From positions 496,001 through 560,000 of the forward strand of contig NZ_CP079865.1 of NCBI RefSeq assembly GCF_025263565.1: a DNA stretch of 64,000 nucleotides, in the 5' to 3' direction. The position numbers and the translations under genes were made by a program. The first letter of the stretch is position 1. Each line of letters starts with the position of its first letter. The DNA comes from Mycobacterium sp. SMC-8. GTDB taxonomy: Bacteria > Actinomycetota > Actinomycetes > Mycobacteriales > Mycobacteriaceae. This document shows positions 50,965 to 61,146 of the stretch, one piece after another. Below the pieces are notes generated by a model. That model ran no database searches, was not told where the DNA came from, and saw nothing but the letters and a program-made list of their open reading frames with translations.

Positions 50965-52098
50965 GTGCGGATCGGGCCGTTCGACCTTCGCAGCCCCGTC
51001 GTCCTCGCACCGATGGCGGGGGTGACCAACGTCGCGTTCCGCACGTTGTGCCGGGAACTGGAGCTCGCCCGCGCCGGCACCGTGAGCGGGTTGTACGTCT
51101 GCGAGATGGTCACTGCGCGCGCCCTGGTGGAACGTCACCCGGTGACCATGCACATGACGACCTTCGCCCCGGAGGAGTCGCCGCGCTCGCTGCAGCTGTA
51201 CACCGTCGATCCGGCCAACACCTACGCCGCGGCCAAGATGATCGTCGAGGAGAATCTCGCCGACCACATCGACATGAATTTCGGCTGCCCGGTGCCGAAG
51301 GTGACCCGACGGGGCGGCGGCGCCGCACTCCCGTACAAGCGCCGGCTGTTCGGCCAGATCGTGGCCGCCGCTGTCCGAGCCACGGAGGGCACCGACATTC
51401 CCGTCACCGTGAAGTTCCGAATCGGGATCGACGAGGACCATCACACGCACCTCGACGCCGGCCGGATCGCGGCTGAAGAGGGTGCGGCAGCCGTCGCCCT
51501 ACATGCGCGCACCGCGGCTCAACGGTATTCGGGCAGCGCCGACTGGCAGCAGATCGCGGCACTGAAGGCGCACGTCACGACGATTCCGGTGCTGGGAAAC
51601 GGTGATATCTTCGACGCTCGTGACGCGCTGGCGATGATGGACGCGACAGGCTGCGACGGGGTGGTGATCGGCCGCGGCTGCCTGGGTCGGCCGTGGTTGT
51701 TCGCCGAGCTGTCCGCCACGTTCACCGGCGCGGCACCAGCGACCCCGCCCACCCTCGGCGAGGTCGCGCAGATCATCCGTCGGCACGGCGAGCTGCTCGC
51801 AGCTCATTTCGGGGAGGACAAGGGAATGCGGGACATCCGCAAGCACGTCGCGTGGTACCTGCACGGTTTCCCCGCCGGAGCCGACCTTCGCAGGTCGCTT
51901 GCCCTTGTGAAGACGATTTCCGAGCTGGACGAGCTGCTCGATCAGCTCGATCCGGATGTCCCGTTCCCGCCGGCGGCCAACGGGCCACGGGGCCGTCAGG
52001 GGTCCGCCGCGTCGGTCACCCTGCCCGAGGGTTGGCTCAACGACCCGGACGACTGCACGGTGCCCGCAGGTGCCGATGTGATGCATTCGGGCGGCTGA
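50965..52098 (+). CDS. dus: tRNA-dihydrouridine synthase (Dus)
   Basis: This is a 377-residue FMN enzyme that reduces uridine in the tRNA D-loop. The best start is the GTG at 50965 (VRIGPFDLRSPVVLAPMAG); the open frame continues upstream into desA1 without an ATG or GTG near the desA1 stop, and no good Shine-Dalgarno is visible. Motifs: LAPMAGVTNVAFRTLCREL, DMNFGCPVPKVTRRGGGAAL containing the active-site Cys, VTVKFRIGIDEDHHTH, LHARTAAQRYSGSADW and VIGRGCLGRPWLFAEL. The C-terminal helical domain has GMRDIRKHVAWYLHGFPAG. It corresponds to Rv0823c downstream of desA1. Confidence 0.92.
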   Translation: MRIGPFDLRSPVVLAPMAGVTNVAFRTLCRELELARAGTVSGLYVCEMVTARALVERHPVTMHMTTFAPEESPRSLQLYTVDPANTYAAAKMIVEENLADHIDMNFGCPVPKVTRRGGGAALPYKRRLFGQIVAAAVRATEGTDIPVTVKFRIGIDEDHHTHLDAGRIAAEEGAAAVALHARTAAQRYSGSADWQQIAALKAHVTTIPVLGNGDIFDARDALAMMDATGCDGVVIGRGCLGRPWLFAELSATFTGAAPATPPTLGEVAQIIRRHGELLAAHFGEDKGMRDIRKHVAWYLHGFPAGADLRRSLALVKTISELDELLDQLDPDVPFPPAANGPRGRQGSAASVTLPEGWLNDPDDCTVPAGADVMHSGG

Positions 52099-52319
52099 TC
52101 GACGGACCGAGACACTTCTGAAACAGTTCTGACACCCGGGTTCGGCTGGATGTCTCTCAGGATGTCTCAGTACGATGAGTGATCAAACTGCCTGTCTCCA
52201 GTGGCGGAGCCGGGCGTGGTGCTCTAGACAGTGAACAGGCACTCGGCAGTCTGCGGGCCGATGCGCAACGACGCGCACGGTCCCTACGACGCTGTGAACG
52301 CTGGAAGGCCGGTAGGACC

Positions 52320-54317
52320 ATGAGCGACGGCGACACCGAGGATGCCGCTGCCACTCACGGCCGCCCCCGTTCTGGCGCCGACGGAACGGGCGAACGGTCC
52401 GATGGTGACTGGCTTACCCGATCCCGGCAGCCGAAGCCAGGCGCCGCGCCGTGGGAGCGCGCGATCGACACCCCGCCGGCCGCCGACGGCGCCGCCGCCG
52501 AACCCGGGCCGTCCGACGACACGTCCGCCCCGATCACCGTCGCAGACCTGATCGCCAAACTCCACGGGGACGGCGCGACCGCTCCCCCGCCCAGGCGCCG
52601 CCGAGCCCGACCGGCGCACGACGCCGAGCCCGAGCCCTACCCTGACACCGACGAGCTGGACACCGCGATCCTGCCGGCCGTGGACCTGACCCGCGCCGAC
52701 CTTCCCAACCTGACCACTGCGCGGGCCCCGGCGCACGTGCCGGCGAAGCCGCGGCTGCGGCCGTCGCACCGGCTGACCGTTGCCGGCCGGGTCGCCGCCG
52801 CGCTGGTCGCGGTGCTCGCGCTGGTGTTGACCGGCGGCGCGTGGCAGTGGCAGTCGGCCAAGAACAATCTGCTCAACAGGGTTTCGGCGCTGGATCCGGA
52901 TTCCCGCGACATCGTCGATCCCAACGCCCAGTTCGGTGACGAGAACTTCCTCATCGTCGGCACCGACAGCCGCATCGGCGAGAACAGCGACATGGGCGCG
53001 GGCACTACCGAGGATGCGGCCGGTGCCCGCTCCGACACGGTGATGCTGGTGAACATCCCGGCGAACCGGAAACGCGTTGTGGCCGTGTCGTTCCCGCGTG
53101 ACCTCGAGATCGAACCGATGAAGTGCGAACCGTGGAATCCGGAGACGCGTGAGTACGGGCCGATCACGGACGAAGAGTCCCCGATGTACGGCATGGAGGA
53201 GGTCTACACCGAGTACAAGCTGAACTCGGCCTTCGCCGTCGGTGGCCCGAGGTGTCTGGTCAAGGTGATTCAGAAGCTGTCCGGCCTGCACGTGAACCGC
53301 TTCATGGCAGTCGACTTCGCCGGGTTCTCCAAGATGGTCGACGCGCTCGGCGGTGTCGAGGTGTGCAGCACCACGCCGATCGAGGACTACGAACTGGGCA
53401 CCGTGCTGGCCAACGCCGGACGTCAGACCGTCGACGGCCACACCGCGCTGAACTATGTGCGCGCCCGCCAGGTGACCACTGAGACCAACGGCGACTACGG
53501 CCGCATCAAACGGCAGCAGCTGTTCCTGTCGTCGCTGCTGCGTTCGCTCATCTCCAAGGAGACGTTCTTCTCGTTGTCGAAGCTGAACAACGTGGTCAAC
53601 ATGTTCATCGGTGACAGCTACGTCGACAACCTCGACACCAAGGATCTGGTGGACCTCGGCCAGTCGGTGCAGGGCGTGACGGCCGGCCGGATCACGTTCG
53701 TGACGGTGCCGACGGTCGGCTACGCCGACGAATGGGGCAACGAGATCCCCCGCACCGACGACATGCGGGCGCTGTTCGACGCGATCATCAACGACGACCC
53801 GCTGCCTGAGGAGCGCAACGCCGACAACACCCCGGTGGCCGACGCTCCCGACACCCTCGCGAACTCCGCGACGCAGCCGGGTCAGCCCGACGGTGGCGAA
53901 GTCGTCGATACCATTGCCACCGAACCGCAGAGTGTCACCGTGCAGGTGTCCAACTCCACGAGTTCCGCCGGTCTCGGCGCCGACACGGCCGGCGCGCTGC
54001 AGGCCTACGGCTTCAACGTGACGACCCCTGACGACTATCCGGGACCCTTGGCCCGCACCACGGTGTTCTTCTCCCCCGGCAACGAGGAGGCGGCGGCCAC
54101 CGTCGCGTCGGCGTTCGGCAACGCCACCGTGGAACGGGTCACCGGTATGGGCGATACGGTCCAGGTGGTGCTGGGCACCGACTTCGATGCGGTCACTGCC
54201 CCGTCGCCCAGCGGATCCGCGGTGCAGGTTCGGCTGATCCGCGGGACGAAATCGCCGGCCACCGCGCTGCCCGAGGATCTGACCGTCACCAACGCCGCGG
54301 ACACCAGCTGCGAGTAG
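52320..54317 (+). CDS. LytR-CpsA-Psr (LCP) ligase with LytR_C domain
   Basis: This is a 665-residue membrane protein; the start chosen is the ATG at 52320 (GGTAGGA upstream). A long acidic, Pro-rich cytoplasmic region (about 150 residues) is followed by one transmembrane helix (VAAALVAVLALVLTGGAWQW, about 158-177), then the LCP domain: RSDTVMLVNIP, VAVSFPRDLEIE, HVNRFMAVDFAGFSKMVDAL and YVRARQVTTETNGDYGRIKR. The last 120 residues form a LytR_C domain (SVTVQVSNSTSSAGLGADTA). LCP enzymes attach glycopolymers, in mycobacteria arabinogalactan, to peptidoglycan. It matches Rv0822c by position. It could also attach the polysaccharide from the cluster at 2-12 kb, which is speculation. Confidence 0.9.
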   Translation: MSDGDTEDAAATHGRPRSGADGTGERSDGDWLTRSRQPKPGAAPWERAIDTPPAADGAAAEPGPSDDTSAPITVADLIAKLHGDGATAPPPRRRRARPAHDAEPEPYPDTDELDTAILPAVDLTRADLPNLTTARAPAHVPAKPRLRPSHRLTVAGRVAAALVAVLALVLTGGAWQWQSAKNNLLNRVSALDPDSRDIVDPNAQFGDENFLIVGTDSRIGENSDMGAGTTEDAAGARSDTVMLVNIPANRKRVVAVSFPRDLEIEPMKCEPWNPETREYGPITDEESPMYGMEEVYTEYKLNSAFAVGGPRCLVKVIQKLSGLHVNRFMAVDFAGFSKMVDALGGVEVCSTTPIEDYELGTVLANAGRQTVDGHTALNYVRARQVTTETNGDYGRIKRQQLFLSSLLRSLISKETFFSLSKLNNVVNMFIGDSYVDNLDTKDLVDLGQSVQGVTAGRITFVTVPTVGYADEWGNEIPRTDDMRALFDAIINDDPLPEERNADNTPVADAPDTLANSATQPGQPDGGEVVDTIATEPQSVTVQVSNSTSSAGLGADTAGALQAYGFNVTTPDDYPGPLARTTVFFSPGNEEAAATVASAFGNATVERVTGMGDTVQVVLGTDFDAVTAPSPSGSAVQVRLIRGTKSPATALPEDLTVTNAADTSCE

Positions 54318-54403
54318 CCGACCCTGGTTTAGGCAGGTGGCATTCACCTTTCGTTCACCGTCGGCTCGTGACGACAGACAAACGACCCCGGTAGGGTTGA
54401 CAC

Positions 54404-55072
54404 ATGCGTACCGCGTACCACGAGCAGTTGGAAGCCCTGTCCAGCAGGCTCGGCGACATGTGTGGGCTTGCCGGCGACGCGATGGAGCGCGCCACCCAGG
54501 CGCTCCTGCAGGCTGATCTCGCCCTGGCCGAACAGGTGATCACCGACCACGACCAGATCGCCGCGCTCAGCGCCCGCGCCGAAGAAGAAGCCTTCGTAAT
54601 CCTCGCGCTGCAGGCCCCCGTTGCCGGCGATCTGCGGGCCATCGTCAGCTCCATCCAGATCGTGGCCGACGTCGACCGGATGGGGGCGCTGGCGTTGCAT
54701 GTCGCAAAGATCGCCCGCCGTCGACACCCCCAGCACGCGCTGCCCGAAGAGGTCAACGGATACTTCGCCGAGATGGGCCGCGTTGCCGTCGAGCTGGGCC
54801 ACAGCGCCCAGGAGGTGCTGCGCACCCGGGATCCGGAGAAGGCGGCCCGGATCCGCGAAGAGGACGACGCGATGGATGACCTGCACCGGCACCTGTTCAC
54901 GGTCCTGATGGACCGCGAGTGGAAGCACGGTGTGGCCGCTGCGGTGGACGTGACCCTGCTGGGCCGGTTCTACGAACGGTTCGCCGACCACGCCGTCGAG
55001 GTGGCCCGTCGGGTGATCTTCCAGGTCACCGGTCACACGCCCGAAGAAGCGGAGATCTCCACTCCCCGCTGA
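54404..55072 (+). CDS. phoU: Phosphate uptake regulator PhoU (PhoY2-like)
   Basis: This is a 222-residue all-helical PhoU protein with two three-helix bundles. [20 protein letters not shown] opens repeat 1, and the metal-binding motif E-x-x-x-D-x-x-x-D type residues appear in [20 protein letters not shown]; repeat 2 has [17 protein letters not shown]. PhoU links the Pst transporter to the SenX3-RegX3 phosphate-sensing system as a negative regulator. It is convergent with pstB, separated by a bidirectional terminator, and its homologue PhoY2 (Rv0821c) sits in the same place in M. tuberculosis. Confidence 0.95.
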   Translation: MRTAYHEQLEALSSRLGDMCGLAGDAMERATQALLQADLALAEQVITDHDQIAALSARAEEEAFVILALQAPVAGDLRAIVSSIQIVADVDRMGALALHVAKIARRRHPQHALPEEVNGYFAEMGRVAVELGHSAQEVLRTRDPEKAARIREEDDAMDDLHRHLFTVLMDREWKHGVAAAVDVTLLGRFYERFADHAVEVARRVIFQVTGHTPEEAEISTPR

Positions 55073-55106
55073 CGGCCCGCGGGCCACCGCCTGCGCACCA
55101 AGACAG

Positions 55107-55144
55107 AGAAATCGCCCCACCCGAAAGGGACTGGGGCGATTTCT
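55107..55144. terminator. Bidirectional terminator between phoU and pstB
   Basis: AGAAATCGCCCCA (55107-55119) and TGGGGCGATTTCT (55132-55144) form a perfect 13-bp stem, with an inner CCC-GAAA-GGG stem-loop. The A and T runs at the ends serve both directions. Confidence 0.8.
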
Positions 55145-55164
55145 TCGTGCGCGCGGCGAAACGG

Positions 55165-55941
55165 TCAGCCGAACCGCCCGGAGATGTAGTCCTCGGTGGC
55201 CTTCTGGGCGGGGTTGGAGAAGATCTTCCCGGTGTCGTCGATCTCGATCAGCCTGCCCGGCTTGCCGGTGGCTTCGAGATTGAAGAACGCGGTCTGGTCA
55301 CTGACCCGCGCGGCCTGCTGCATGTTGTGCGTGACGATCACGATGGTGAAGTCCTGCTTCAACTCCGAGATCAGATCCTCGATCGCCAGCGTCGAGATCG
55401 GATCGAGTGCCGAACACGGCTCGTCCATCAACAGCACGTCGGGCTGCACCGCGATCGCGCGGGCGATGCACAGCCGCTGCTGCTGCCCGCCGGACAGCCC
55501 GCCGCCGGGCTTGTCGAGCCGGTCCTTGACCTCCGTCCACAGGTTGGCACCTTTGAGGGACCGCTCCGCCACCTCGTCGAGAGTCTTCTTGTTTCGGACC
55601 CCCTGCAGCTTCAGCCCGGCCACCACGTTGTCGCGAATCGACATGGTGGGAAAGGGGTTCGGCCGCTGGAACACCATGCCGATGGTCTTGCGGACACCGA
55701 CCGGATCGACACCGGCGCCGTAGATGTCGTCACCGTCGAGCAGCACCGAACCCTCGACGCGAGCACCAGGGATAACCTCGTGCATGCGGTTGAGCGTGCG
55801 CAGCACGGTCGACTTGCCGCAGCCGGACGGGCCGATGAACGCGGTCACGCTGCGCGGCTCGACAGACAGCGAGACTCCTGCCACCGCGTGGAACGCGCCG
55901 TAATAGATGTTGACGTCCTTGAGATCCAAACGTTTGGCCAT
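55165..55941 (-). CDS. pstB: Phosphate ABC transporter ATPase PstB
   Basis: This is a 258-residue ABC ATPase. Walker A is GPSGCGKST (about residues 37-45), Q-loop [13 protein letters not shown], signature LSGGQQQR, Walker [14 protein letters not shown] and switch His in [13 protein letters not shown]. The PNPFP motif is diagnostic of PstB. It is the last gene of pstS-pstC-pstA-pstB, with a 23-bp gap from pstA and AGGAGA before the ATG. It energises high-affinity phosphate import at the inner membrane. Confidence 0.97.
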   Translation of the reverse strand: MAKRLDLKDVNIYYGAFHAVAGVSLSVEPRSVTAFIGPSGCGKSTVLRTLNRMHEVIPGARVEGSVLLDGDDIYGAGVDPVGVRKTIGMVFQRPNPFPTMSIRDNVVAGLKLQGVRNKKTLDEVAERSLKGANLWTEVKDRLDKPGGGLSGGQQQRLCIARAIAVQPDVLLMDEPCSALDPISTLAIEDLISELKQDFTIVIVTHNMQQAARVSDQTAFFNLEATGKPGRLIEIDDTGKIFSNPAQKATEDYISGRFG

Positions 55942-55964
55942 GTGGATCAGTCTCCTAAACCTGC

Positions 55965-56882
55965 TCAGACCTTTTTAGGGGCGAAGAACTTTGCGATGAA
56001 TCGGGCACCGACATTGAGTACGGCAATCAGCACGACAAGGGTCAGGGCGGCGCCCCACAAACGATCGGTCGGTATCGGATTCGCTCCGGCGCCCGCCGAC
56101 GTTTGGTCGTACATCATGCCCGGAAGCGAGCCCTGGAACCCGCCGAACATGTCGAAATTGATCGCCTGCGAGTATCCCACCAGGATGAGCAGCGGCGCGG
56201 TCTCTCCCATAACGCGTGCCAGGGCGAGTAGGACGCCGGTGACGATGCCGGACAGTGCGGTCGGAATCACGATGGCAGAGATGGTCTTCCACTTGGGAAC
56301 ACCAAGGGCGTAGCTTGCCTCTCGCAGATCCATCGGGACGATTCGCAGCATCTCCTCGGTGGATCGCACGATCACCGGAATCATCAGCAGGACCAAGGCA
56401 AGTGACACCGCGAAGCCCGACCGCTCGAAGCCCATCGTGGCCACCCACAGCGCATAGATGAACAGGGCGGCCACGATCGACGGGACACCGGTGAGGATGT
56501 CCACCATGAAGGTGGTGACCTTGCCCAGCCGGGTACCGCCGCCGTACTCGACCAGATAGATGCCAACGAACACGCCGACGGGGATCGAGATGATCGCACA
56601 CACCAAGCCCTGCAGCAGGGTACCGACGATGGCGTGATAGGCGCCGCCGCCGGCGGCAAAAGCGGTCATCCCCGACTGCGAGTTGAACCACCATGTACTG
56701 GAGGTGACAACGCCGATGCCCTTGGCGAGCACGGTGTAGAGGACCCACACCAACGGCACGATCGCAATCACCACCGATGCGGTGACCAACACGGTGGCGA
56801 GATTGTTGGTGAACTTGCGACGCGTGCCGACACCTTGGAACGTCGTCGGCTTGACAGGCTGATCCAGCGCGGCCGATGTCAT
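55965..56882 (-). CDS. pstA: Phosphate ABC transporter permease PstA
   Basis: This is a 305-residue permease with six transmembrane helices. The ATG at 56882 overlaps the pstC stop (ATGA), and the residues before it in the same frame are not coding. The helix starting [20 protein letters not shown] opens the protein. The cytoplasmic EAA-type loop is [20 protein letters not shown], followed by [17 protein letters not shown], both diagnostic of PstA. It pairs with PstC to form the channel. Confidence 0.95.
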   Translation of the reverse strand: MTSAALDQPVKPTTFQGVGTRRKFTNNLATVLVTASVVIAIVPLVWVLYTVLAKGIGVVTSSTWWFNSQSGMTAFAAGGGAYHAIVGTLLQGLVCAIISIPVGVFVGIYLVEYGGGTRLGKVTTFMVDILTGVPSIVAALFIYALWVATMGFERSGFAVSLALVLLMIPVIVRSTEEMLRIVPMDLREASYALGVPKWKTISAIVIPTALSGIVTGVLLALARVMGETAPLLILVGYSQAINFDMFGGFQGSLPGMMYDQTSAGAGANPIPTDRLWGAALTLVVLIAVLNVGARFIAKFFAPKKV

Positions 56883-57937
56883 GAGGCGGACCGGTCCTTT
56901 CCGGCAACTGCGGCACGGGCCAGCGAGTTCACCACGAACGTCAGGATGAACAGCACCAGGCCCGCGGCGATGTAGGCGCCCGCCTTGTACTGGTCGTTGA
57001 ATTCTGAAGCAGCCGAGGCGATCAGGCTGGCGAACGTATAGCCGCCGTCGAATAGCGACCAGCTGAACGCCGCCTGGGTACCGCGCAGGATGATCAGCAA
57101 TGCGATGGTCTCGCCCAAGGCGCGGCCCAGACCGAGCATCGCGCCGCTGATGTACCCGGACATCCCGAACGGCAGCACGGTGGTGCGCACCACCTCCCAC
57201 CGGGTCGCGCCCAGAGCCAGCGCAGCTTCGATCTGGCCGCGAGGGGTCTGGACGAACACCTCGCGGGTCACCGCGGTGATGATCGGCAGGATCATCACTG
57301 CCAGCACGATGCCGGCTGTGAAGATCGTGCCGCCGCCGGCCACCGATGCGCTACCCGTGGCGAACAGGAAGAGCCAACTGAGATTCTCGTTGAGCCACAA
57401 CGCGAACGGCCGAAGCACAGGAGCGAGCACGTACAGGCCCCACACGCCGTAGATGATCGACGGCACCGCGGCGAGCAGATCCACCATGTAGGCCAGTGGC
57501 CCCACCACTCGCCGTGGCGCGTACTGCGTCAGATAGATGGCGATTCCCAGTGCGATGGGCATCGCCAGTACCAGCGCGAACACCGACACGAACACCGTCA
57601 CCTGCAGCAGGTCGAGGATGCCAAAGCTCATCGCCGATGTGTCGGAGGTGTTCCAGGTGCCGCCGTAGAGGAAGAAATTCTCCTCGTTACGGGCGAGCGC
57701 CGGGATGGCCCGCCACAGCAGGAAGATGCCGATCGCGGCGATGATCGCCACGATGAGAGCACCCGAGCCCTCGGACAGCCCACGGAAGATGCGGTCCCCC
57801 AGCCGCTCTTTGGCATGCCGCGATGGGTCGGTCGAGATCGGCGTGGGCTCAGGGAAAGGAGTGGCCAAGGCCTCTCCCGACCCTGCGTCCAATGGGTTAG
57901 GCGTTGTCAATGCGGTTCCATCGAGCTTGTCGGTCAT
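56879..57937 (-). CDS. pstC: Phosphate ABC transporter permease PstC
   Basis: This is a 352-residue permease with an N-terminal cytoplasmic tail of about 50 Pro-rich residues and six membrane helices ([20 protein letters not shown] opens the first). The EAA loop is [20 protein letters not shown] and [16 protein letters not shown] follows, matching Pst[21 protein letters not shown] is a family signature. It is 48 bp downstream of pstS and coupled to pstA by a four-base overlap. Confidence 0.95.
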   Translation of the reverse strand: MTDKLDGTALTTPNPLDAGSGEALATPFPEPTPISTDPSRHAKERLGDRIFRGLSEGSGALIVAIIAAIGIFLLWRAIPALARNEENFFLYGGTWNTSDTSAMSFGILDLLQVTVFVSVFALVLAMPIALGIAIYLTQYAPRRVVGPLAYMVDLLAAVPSIIYGVWGLYVLAPVLRPFALWLNENLSWLFLFATGSASVAGGGTIFTAGIVLAVMILPIITAVTREVFVQTPRGQIEAALALGATRWEVVRTTVLPFGMSGYISGAMLGLGRALGETIALLIILRGTQAAFSWSLFDGGYTFASLIASAASEFNDQYKAGAYIAAGLVLFILTFVVNSLARAAVAGKDRSAS

Positions 57938-57985
57938 TCGGTCAAACCCATCCTCGCCGCTGCGTGGCGGTTGCGCTAATGAAAC

Positions 57986-59125
57986 CTAGTCAGCCGGGCC
58001 GATGGCTTCGACCGCGGTCAACAACCGCTCCTTGAAGCGATCCGGAAGCGGCACGTAACCGGCTTCCGGCAGGCCCTGCTGACCCTGGTTCGCTGCGACG
58101 GTCATGAACGAGCGCACCGCGGCTGCAGTCTCGGCGTCGTAGCCCTGAGAGCAGACGATGTTGTAGGTGGCCAGCACCAGCGGGTAGGCGCCAGGCTCTG
58201 TGGTGCCGTAGAGCGACTGGAGATCGAGCACCAGGTTGTTACCCTCGCCGGCGAACGTTGCGGCGTCGATGGCCTTGCCGGCTGTTTCGTTGGTCAGCTC
58301 CACCGGACCGCTGCCGTTGTCGATTTGGGCGTAGGGAATCCCGGCCTGATCGGCGAAACCCTTCTCGACGTAGCCGATGCCGCCCGGAGTGGCCTGCACC
58401 GCCTGCGCCACGCCGGCGGACTTCTGCGCGCCTTCACCGGCGCCGCCCTGGAACTCACTGCCGTCACCCTTGGTCCACGTCTGGGGTGCCGCAGCGGCAA
58501 GGTACTTCTGGAAGTTGTCGGTGGTGCCCGAGGAGTCCGAGCGGTAGATCGGCGTGACCGCCTGGTCGGGCAGAGTCTTACCCTCGTTGAGGGCGGCGAT
58601 CGCCGGGTCGTTCCAGTTGGTGATCTGACCCTGGAAGATGCGTGCCAGCACGTCGGCGTTCAGCACCAGGCCATCGACACCTTCGATGTTGTAGGCCATC
58701 GCGACCGGACCGAAAACCAGCGGCAGGTTCCACACCTCGTTACCGCCACACCGCTGGGCAGCCTGCTGTGCCTGCTCGTCCTTGATCGGCGAATCAGTTC
58801 CACCGAAGTCCACGTTGCCCGCGACGAACTGCTCCCGACCCGCGCCGGAACCCGTCGGGTTGTAGGACAGATTCTTGCCCGAGCAAACCTGACCCCAGGC
58901 CTGGTTGAAGACCGCGATGGCGTTCTGCTGGGCGGTCGAGCCCTCGGCGGTGAGCGAGTTCTTCCCACCACACTCGGCGGATCCGGCAGCTGCTGTTCCG
59001 GTGTCGCCGGTGGTGCCCGAGGTGCCGGCATTGTTGTCGCTGCCGCACCCGGCGAGGGCCATCGCGGCAATCGCTGCGAACGAGACGGTCGTACCGAACG
59101 ACTTGCCGATGATGTTGAGCTTCAC
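57986..59125 (-). CDS. pstS: Phosphate-binding lipoprotein PstS
   Basis: This is a 379-residue periplasmic phosphate-binding protein. I choose the GTG at 59125 (VKLNIIGKSFG) because PstS proteins typically begin MKLN here; a GTG at 59134 is possible. The signal peptide ends in the lipobox MALAGC, so the protein is a lipoprotein. A Gly/Thr-rich linker follows. Binding-site elements: LTAEGSTAQQNA, YNPTGSGAGREQFVAGNVDFGGTDSPI and IYRSDSSGTTDNFQKYL, the Ser/Thr/Asp-rich loops that clasp phosphate. It is the first gene of pstSCAB. A PHO-box-like direct repeat lies about 100 bases upstream. Confidence 0.95.
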   Translation of the reverse strand: MKLNIIGKSFGTTVSFAAIAAMALAGCGSDNNAGTSGTTGDTGTAAAGSAECGGKNSLTAEGSTAQQNAIAVFNQAWGQVCSGKNLSYNPTGSGAGREQFVAGNVDFGGTDSPIKDEQAQQAAQRCGGNEVWNLPLVFGPVAMAYNIEGVDGLVLNADVLARIFQGQITNWNDPAIAALNEGKTLPDQAVTPIYRSDSSGTTDNFQKYLAAAAPQTWTKGDGSEFQGGAGEGAQKSAGVAQAVQATPGGIGYVEKGFADQAGIPYAQIDNGSGPVELTNETAGKAIDAATFAGEGNNLVLDLQSLYGTTEPGAYPLVLATYNIVCSQGYDAETAAAVRSFMTVAANQGQQGLPEAGYVPLPDRFKERLLTAVEAIGPAD

Positions 59126-59223
59126 TGATCCCACTTTCTTTCCACTGACCCGATCACTTGCCCAGACGGCTGCAAACTCATCGGCAACGTATGCGCCCGG
59201 GGTGGACGGATCAGGGATGGCGG

Positions 59224-59240
59224 GTTAACGAGAAGTGAAC
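59224..59240 (-). promoter_or_regulatory. Candidate PHO/RegX3 box upstream of pstS
   Basis: On the minus strand GTTCAC (59240-59235) and GTTAAC (59229-59224) are 11 bases apart, preceded by CTGAACCT. Eleven-base direct repeats of GTTCAC-type are the pattern of actinobacterial PhoP/RegX3-class sites in phosphate genes. The site is about 100 bp before the pstS start. Confidence 0.4.
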
Positions 59241-59253
59241 AGGTTCAGCGACT

Positions 59254-60171
59254 TCACAGGTCGCCATGCGCGGCGTTGGCGTAGGCCACATCCGAGTTGG
59301 CCACGTCGAAACCGAGCCGACGATAGGTCTTCACCGCGGCGGTGTTGTCCGCTTCGACGTAGAGCATGACGTCGGCCTGCCCACCGTCGGACAGGAGACG
59401 CTCGGCGAGGTGGTGGAGTCCGATCAGTGTCAGCGCGCCGCCGAGCCCCCGTCCCTGCGCGTCGGAGGCCACCCCGACCACATAAACCTCGCCCAGAGTC
59501 TCGGAATGCGTTTTGGTCCAATGGAATCCGAGCAACCGGCCGTCGGCCTCGTCGAACGCCAGGAAAAAACCGGTCGGGTCGAACCACGGCTCGTTGCGGC
59601 GTTCGGCGATGTCCGCCTCGGTCCAGCCCCCCTGCTCCGGGTGCCAGGAGAACGCCGAGTTGTTCACGCGCAGCACCTCGGCGTCGTCGCGCGGGCCACC
59701 GTAGGTGGCGAAACGCACACCGTCGGCGGCAGGCGTCGGCGGAAGGTCGCGCAGAGAGCGACGCATCTGGAGAAGCTCTCGGACCGGCACCAGTTTCAGC
59801 GCCGCAGCGGTGGCCCGTGCCGGGGCGAGGTTGCCGTGGGCCCAGATGCGGGTCTCGGGTCCGCCGGCGGCCAGGGCGGTGCGGATCAGCTCCGATCCGA
59901 CTCCCCGGCGACGCGCCTCGGGCGCGACCGCGAGCTCTGCCATCGGTGGGGCGTCGCCGTCGGCAGGTGCGAGGTTGAGGTAGCCGCGCATCCGGCCGTC
60001 CTCGGTGGCCACCAGGTGGCGGGTGCGCTGCTGGCCGAGTTCACGCAGCACCTGGTCACCGACGGGTGCCACGCCGTCGAGGACGGTCGCCTCGGAGATC
60101 AGGTCACGGACATTTTGCTGATCGGCACCGGACATCTCGTCCTGCCAGCCGACCGAAACCGGCGATGTCAC
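59254..60171 (-). CDS. mshD: Mycothiol synthase MshD
   Basis: This is a 305-residue enzyme with two tandem GNAT domains. It acetylates Cys-GlcN-Ins to form mycothiol, the main low-molecular-weight thiol of actinobacteria. The first domain has [20 protein letters not shown], and the active second domain has [20 protein letters not shown] (acetyl-CoA loop) with [20 protein letters not shown]. The internal residues [20 protein letters not shown] contribute to substrate binding in the family. It overlaps the glnR stop by four bases (ATGA), so the two are translated together, as Rv0819/Rv0818 are in M. tuberculosis. Confidence 0.96.
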   Translation of the reverse strand: MTSPVSVGWQDEMSGADQQNVRDLISEATVLDGVAPVGDQVLRELGQQRTRHLVATEDGRMRGYLNLAPADGDAPPMAELAVAPEARRRGVGSELIRTALAAGGPETRIWAHGNLAPARATAAALKLVPVRELLQMRRSLRDLPPTPAADGVRFATYGGPRDDAEVLRVNNSAFSWHPEQGGWTEADIAERRNEPWFDPTGFFLAFDEADGRLLGFHWTKTHSETLGEVYVVGVASDAQGRGLGGALTLIGLHHLAERLLSDGGQADVMLYVEADNTAAVKTYRRLGFDVANSDVAYANAAHGDL

Positions 60172-60965
60172 TGACTGCGCAGCGCGTCGCCGAGCGCCTC
60201 CGGTACCCCGTCCGGATCCAACGAGCCGACGTCGTCGTAGGCATCCTCGTCATCGAGCTCCTCGGCGAGGTCCGCGCCGGCGGCCGCCGGGCGGCCACGG
60301 GCCGGACGGACCGCCTTGTAGCCCACGTTGCGCACCGTGCCGATGAGCGACTCGTATTCGGGGCCGAGTTTCGCGCGTAGGCGTCGCACGTGGACGTCCA
60401 CGGTGCGGGTGCCACCGAAGAAGTCGTAACCCCACACCTCCTGCAGCAGTTGCGCGCGGGTGAAGACGCGGCCGGCGTGCTGAGCGAGGTACTTGAGTAG
60501 TTCGAACTCTTTGTAGGTCAGATCGAGTGGACGCCCGCGCAGCCGCGCGGTGTAGGTGCCTTCGTCGATGACGAGCTCCCCGAGGCTGATCTTGCCGACG
60601 TTCTCCTGGCTGGCCATGCCGCCGCGGCGACCCACCAGAAGCCGCAGCCGAGCGTCGATCTCCGCGGGCCCGGTGCTGGGCAGCAGGATCTCGTCGAGGC
60701 CCCATTCCACGTTGACGGCGACCAGCCCGCCTTCGTTGACCACCGCCACCACCGGCACCGATGTTCCCGTGGTGCCCAGGAGGCGGCACAAACCGCGCGC
60801 GGCGGCCAGATCTGTGCGCGCGTCGACAATCGCCACGTCCGCGGTCCCGGCCTCGAGCAGGGACGACACCTCAGTGGGCGCGGTCCGCACATTATGGGCC
60901 AGCAGGGACAACGAGGGCAGAACCAATTCCGGGTGCGGGTCGACCGTCAGTAGCAAAAGATCCAA
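60168..60965 (-). CDS. glnR: Orphan OmpR-type regulator GlnR
   Basis: This is a 265-residue winged-helix regulator. The start is a TTG at 60965 preceded by GGAGGGG; it gives [20 protein letters not shown], matching the known start of Rv0818. The receiver-like domain (residues 1-115) keeps [11 protein letters not shown] but lacks a complete phosphorylation pocket, as in other GlnR proteins. The OmpR-type DNA-binding domain is [40 protein letters not shown], then [15 protein letters not shown]. GlnR activates nitrogen-assimilation genes under nitrogen limitation, so the urease operon in this window is a plausible target. The C-terminus is acidic and variable. Confidence 0.93.
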   Translation of the reverse strand: MDLLLLTVDPHPELVLPSLSLLAHNVRTAPTEVSSLLEAGTADVAIVDARTDLAAARGLCRLLGTTGTSVPVVAVVNEGGLVAVNVEWGLDEILLPSTGPAEIDARLRLLVGRRGGMASQENVGKISLGELVIDEGTYTARLRGRPLDLTYKEFELLKYLAQHAGRVFTRAQLLQEVWGYDFFGGTRTVDVHVRRLRAKLGPEYESLIGTVRNVGYKAVRPARGRPAAAGADLAEELDDEDAYDDVGSLDPDGVPEALGDALRSQ

Positions 60966-61146
60966 CTGACCCCTCCAGCTGCTGTGGAGTTTTTTTCTCC
61001 CGGACAACGATGTCGCGTGGTGACTTTCCAGATTCATGCATGACACACGGCCGTTACCCGGCCGATAGACACCTAACGATAGCGTGCTACCTGCCCGTAA
61101 GCCGCGCTGAACCTCGCTTCGCGACGGCGTCGGCAACAATGTCGGG

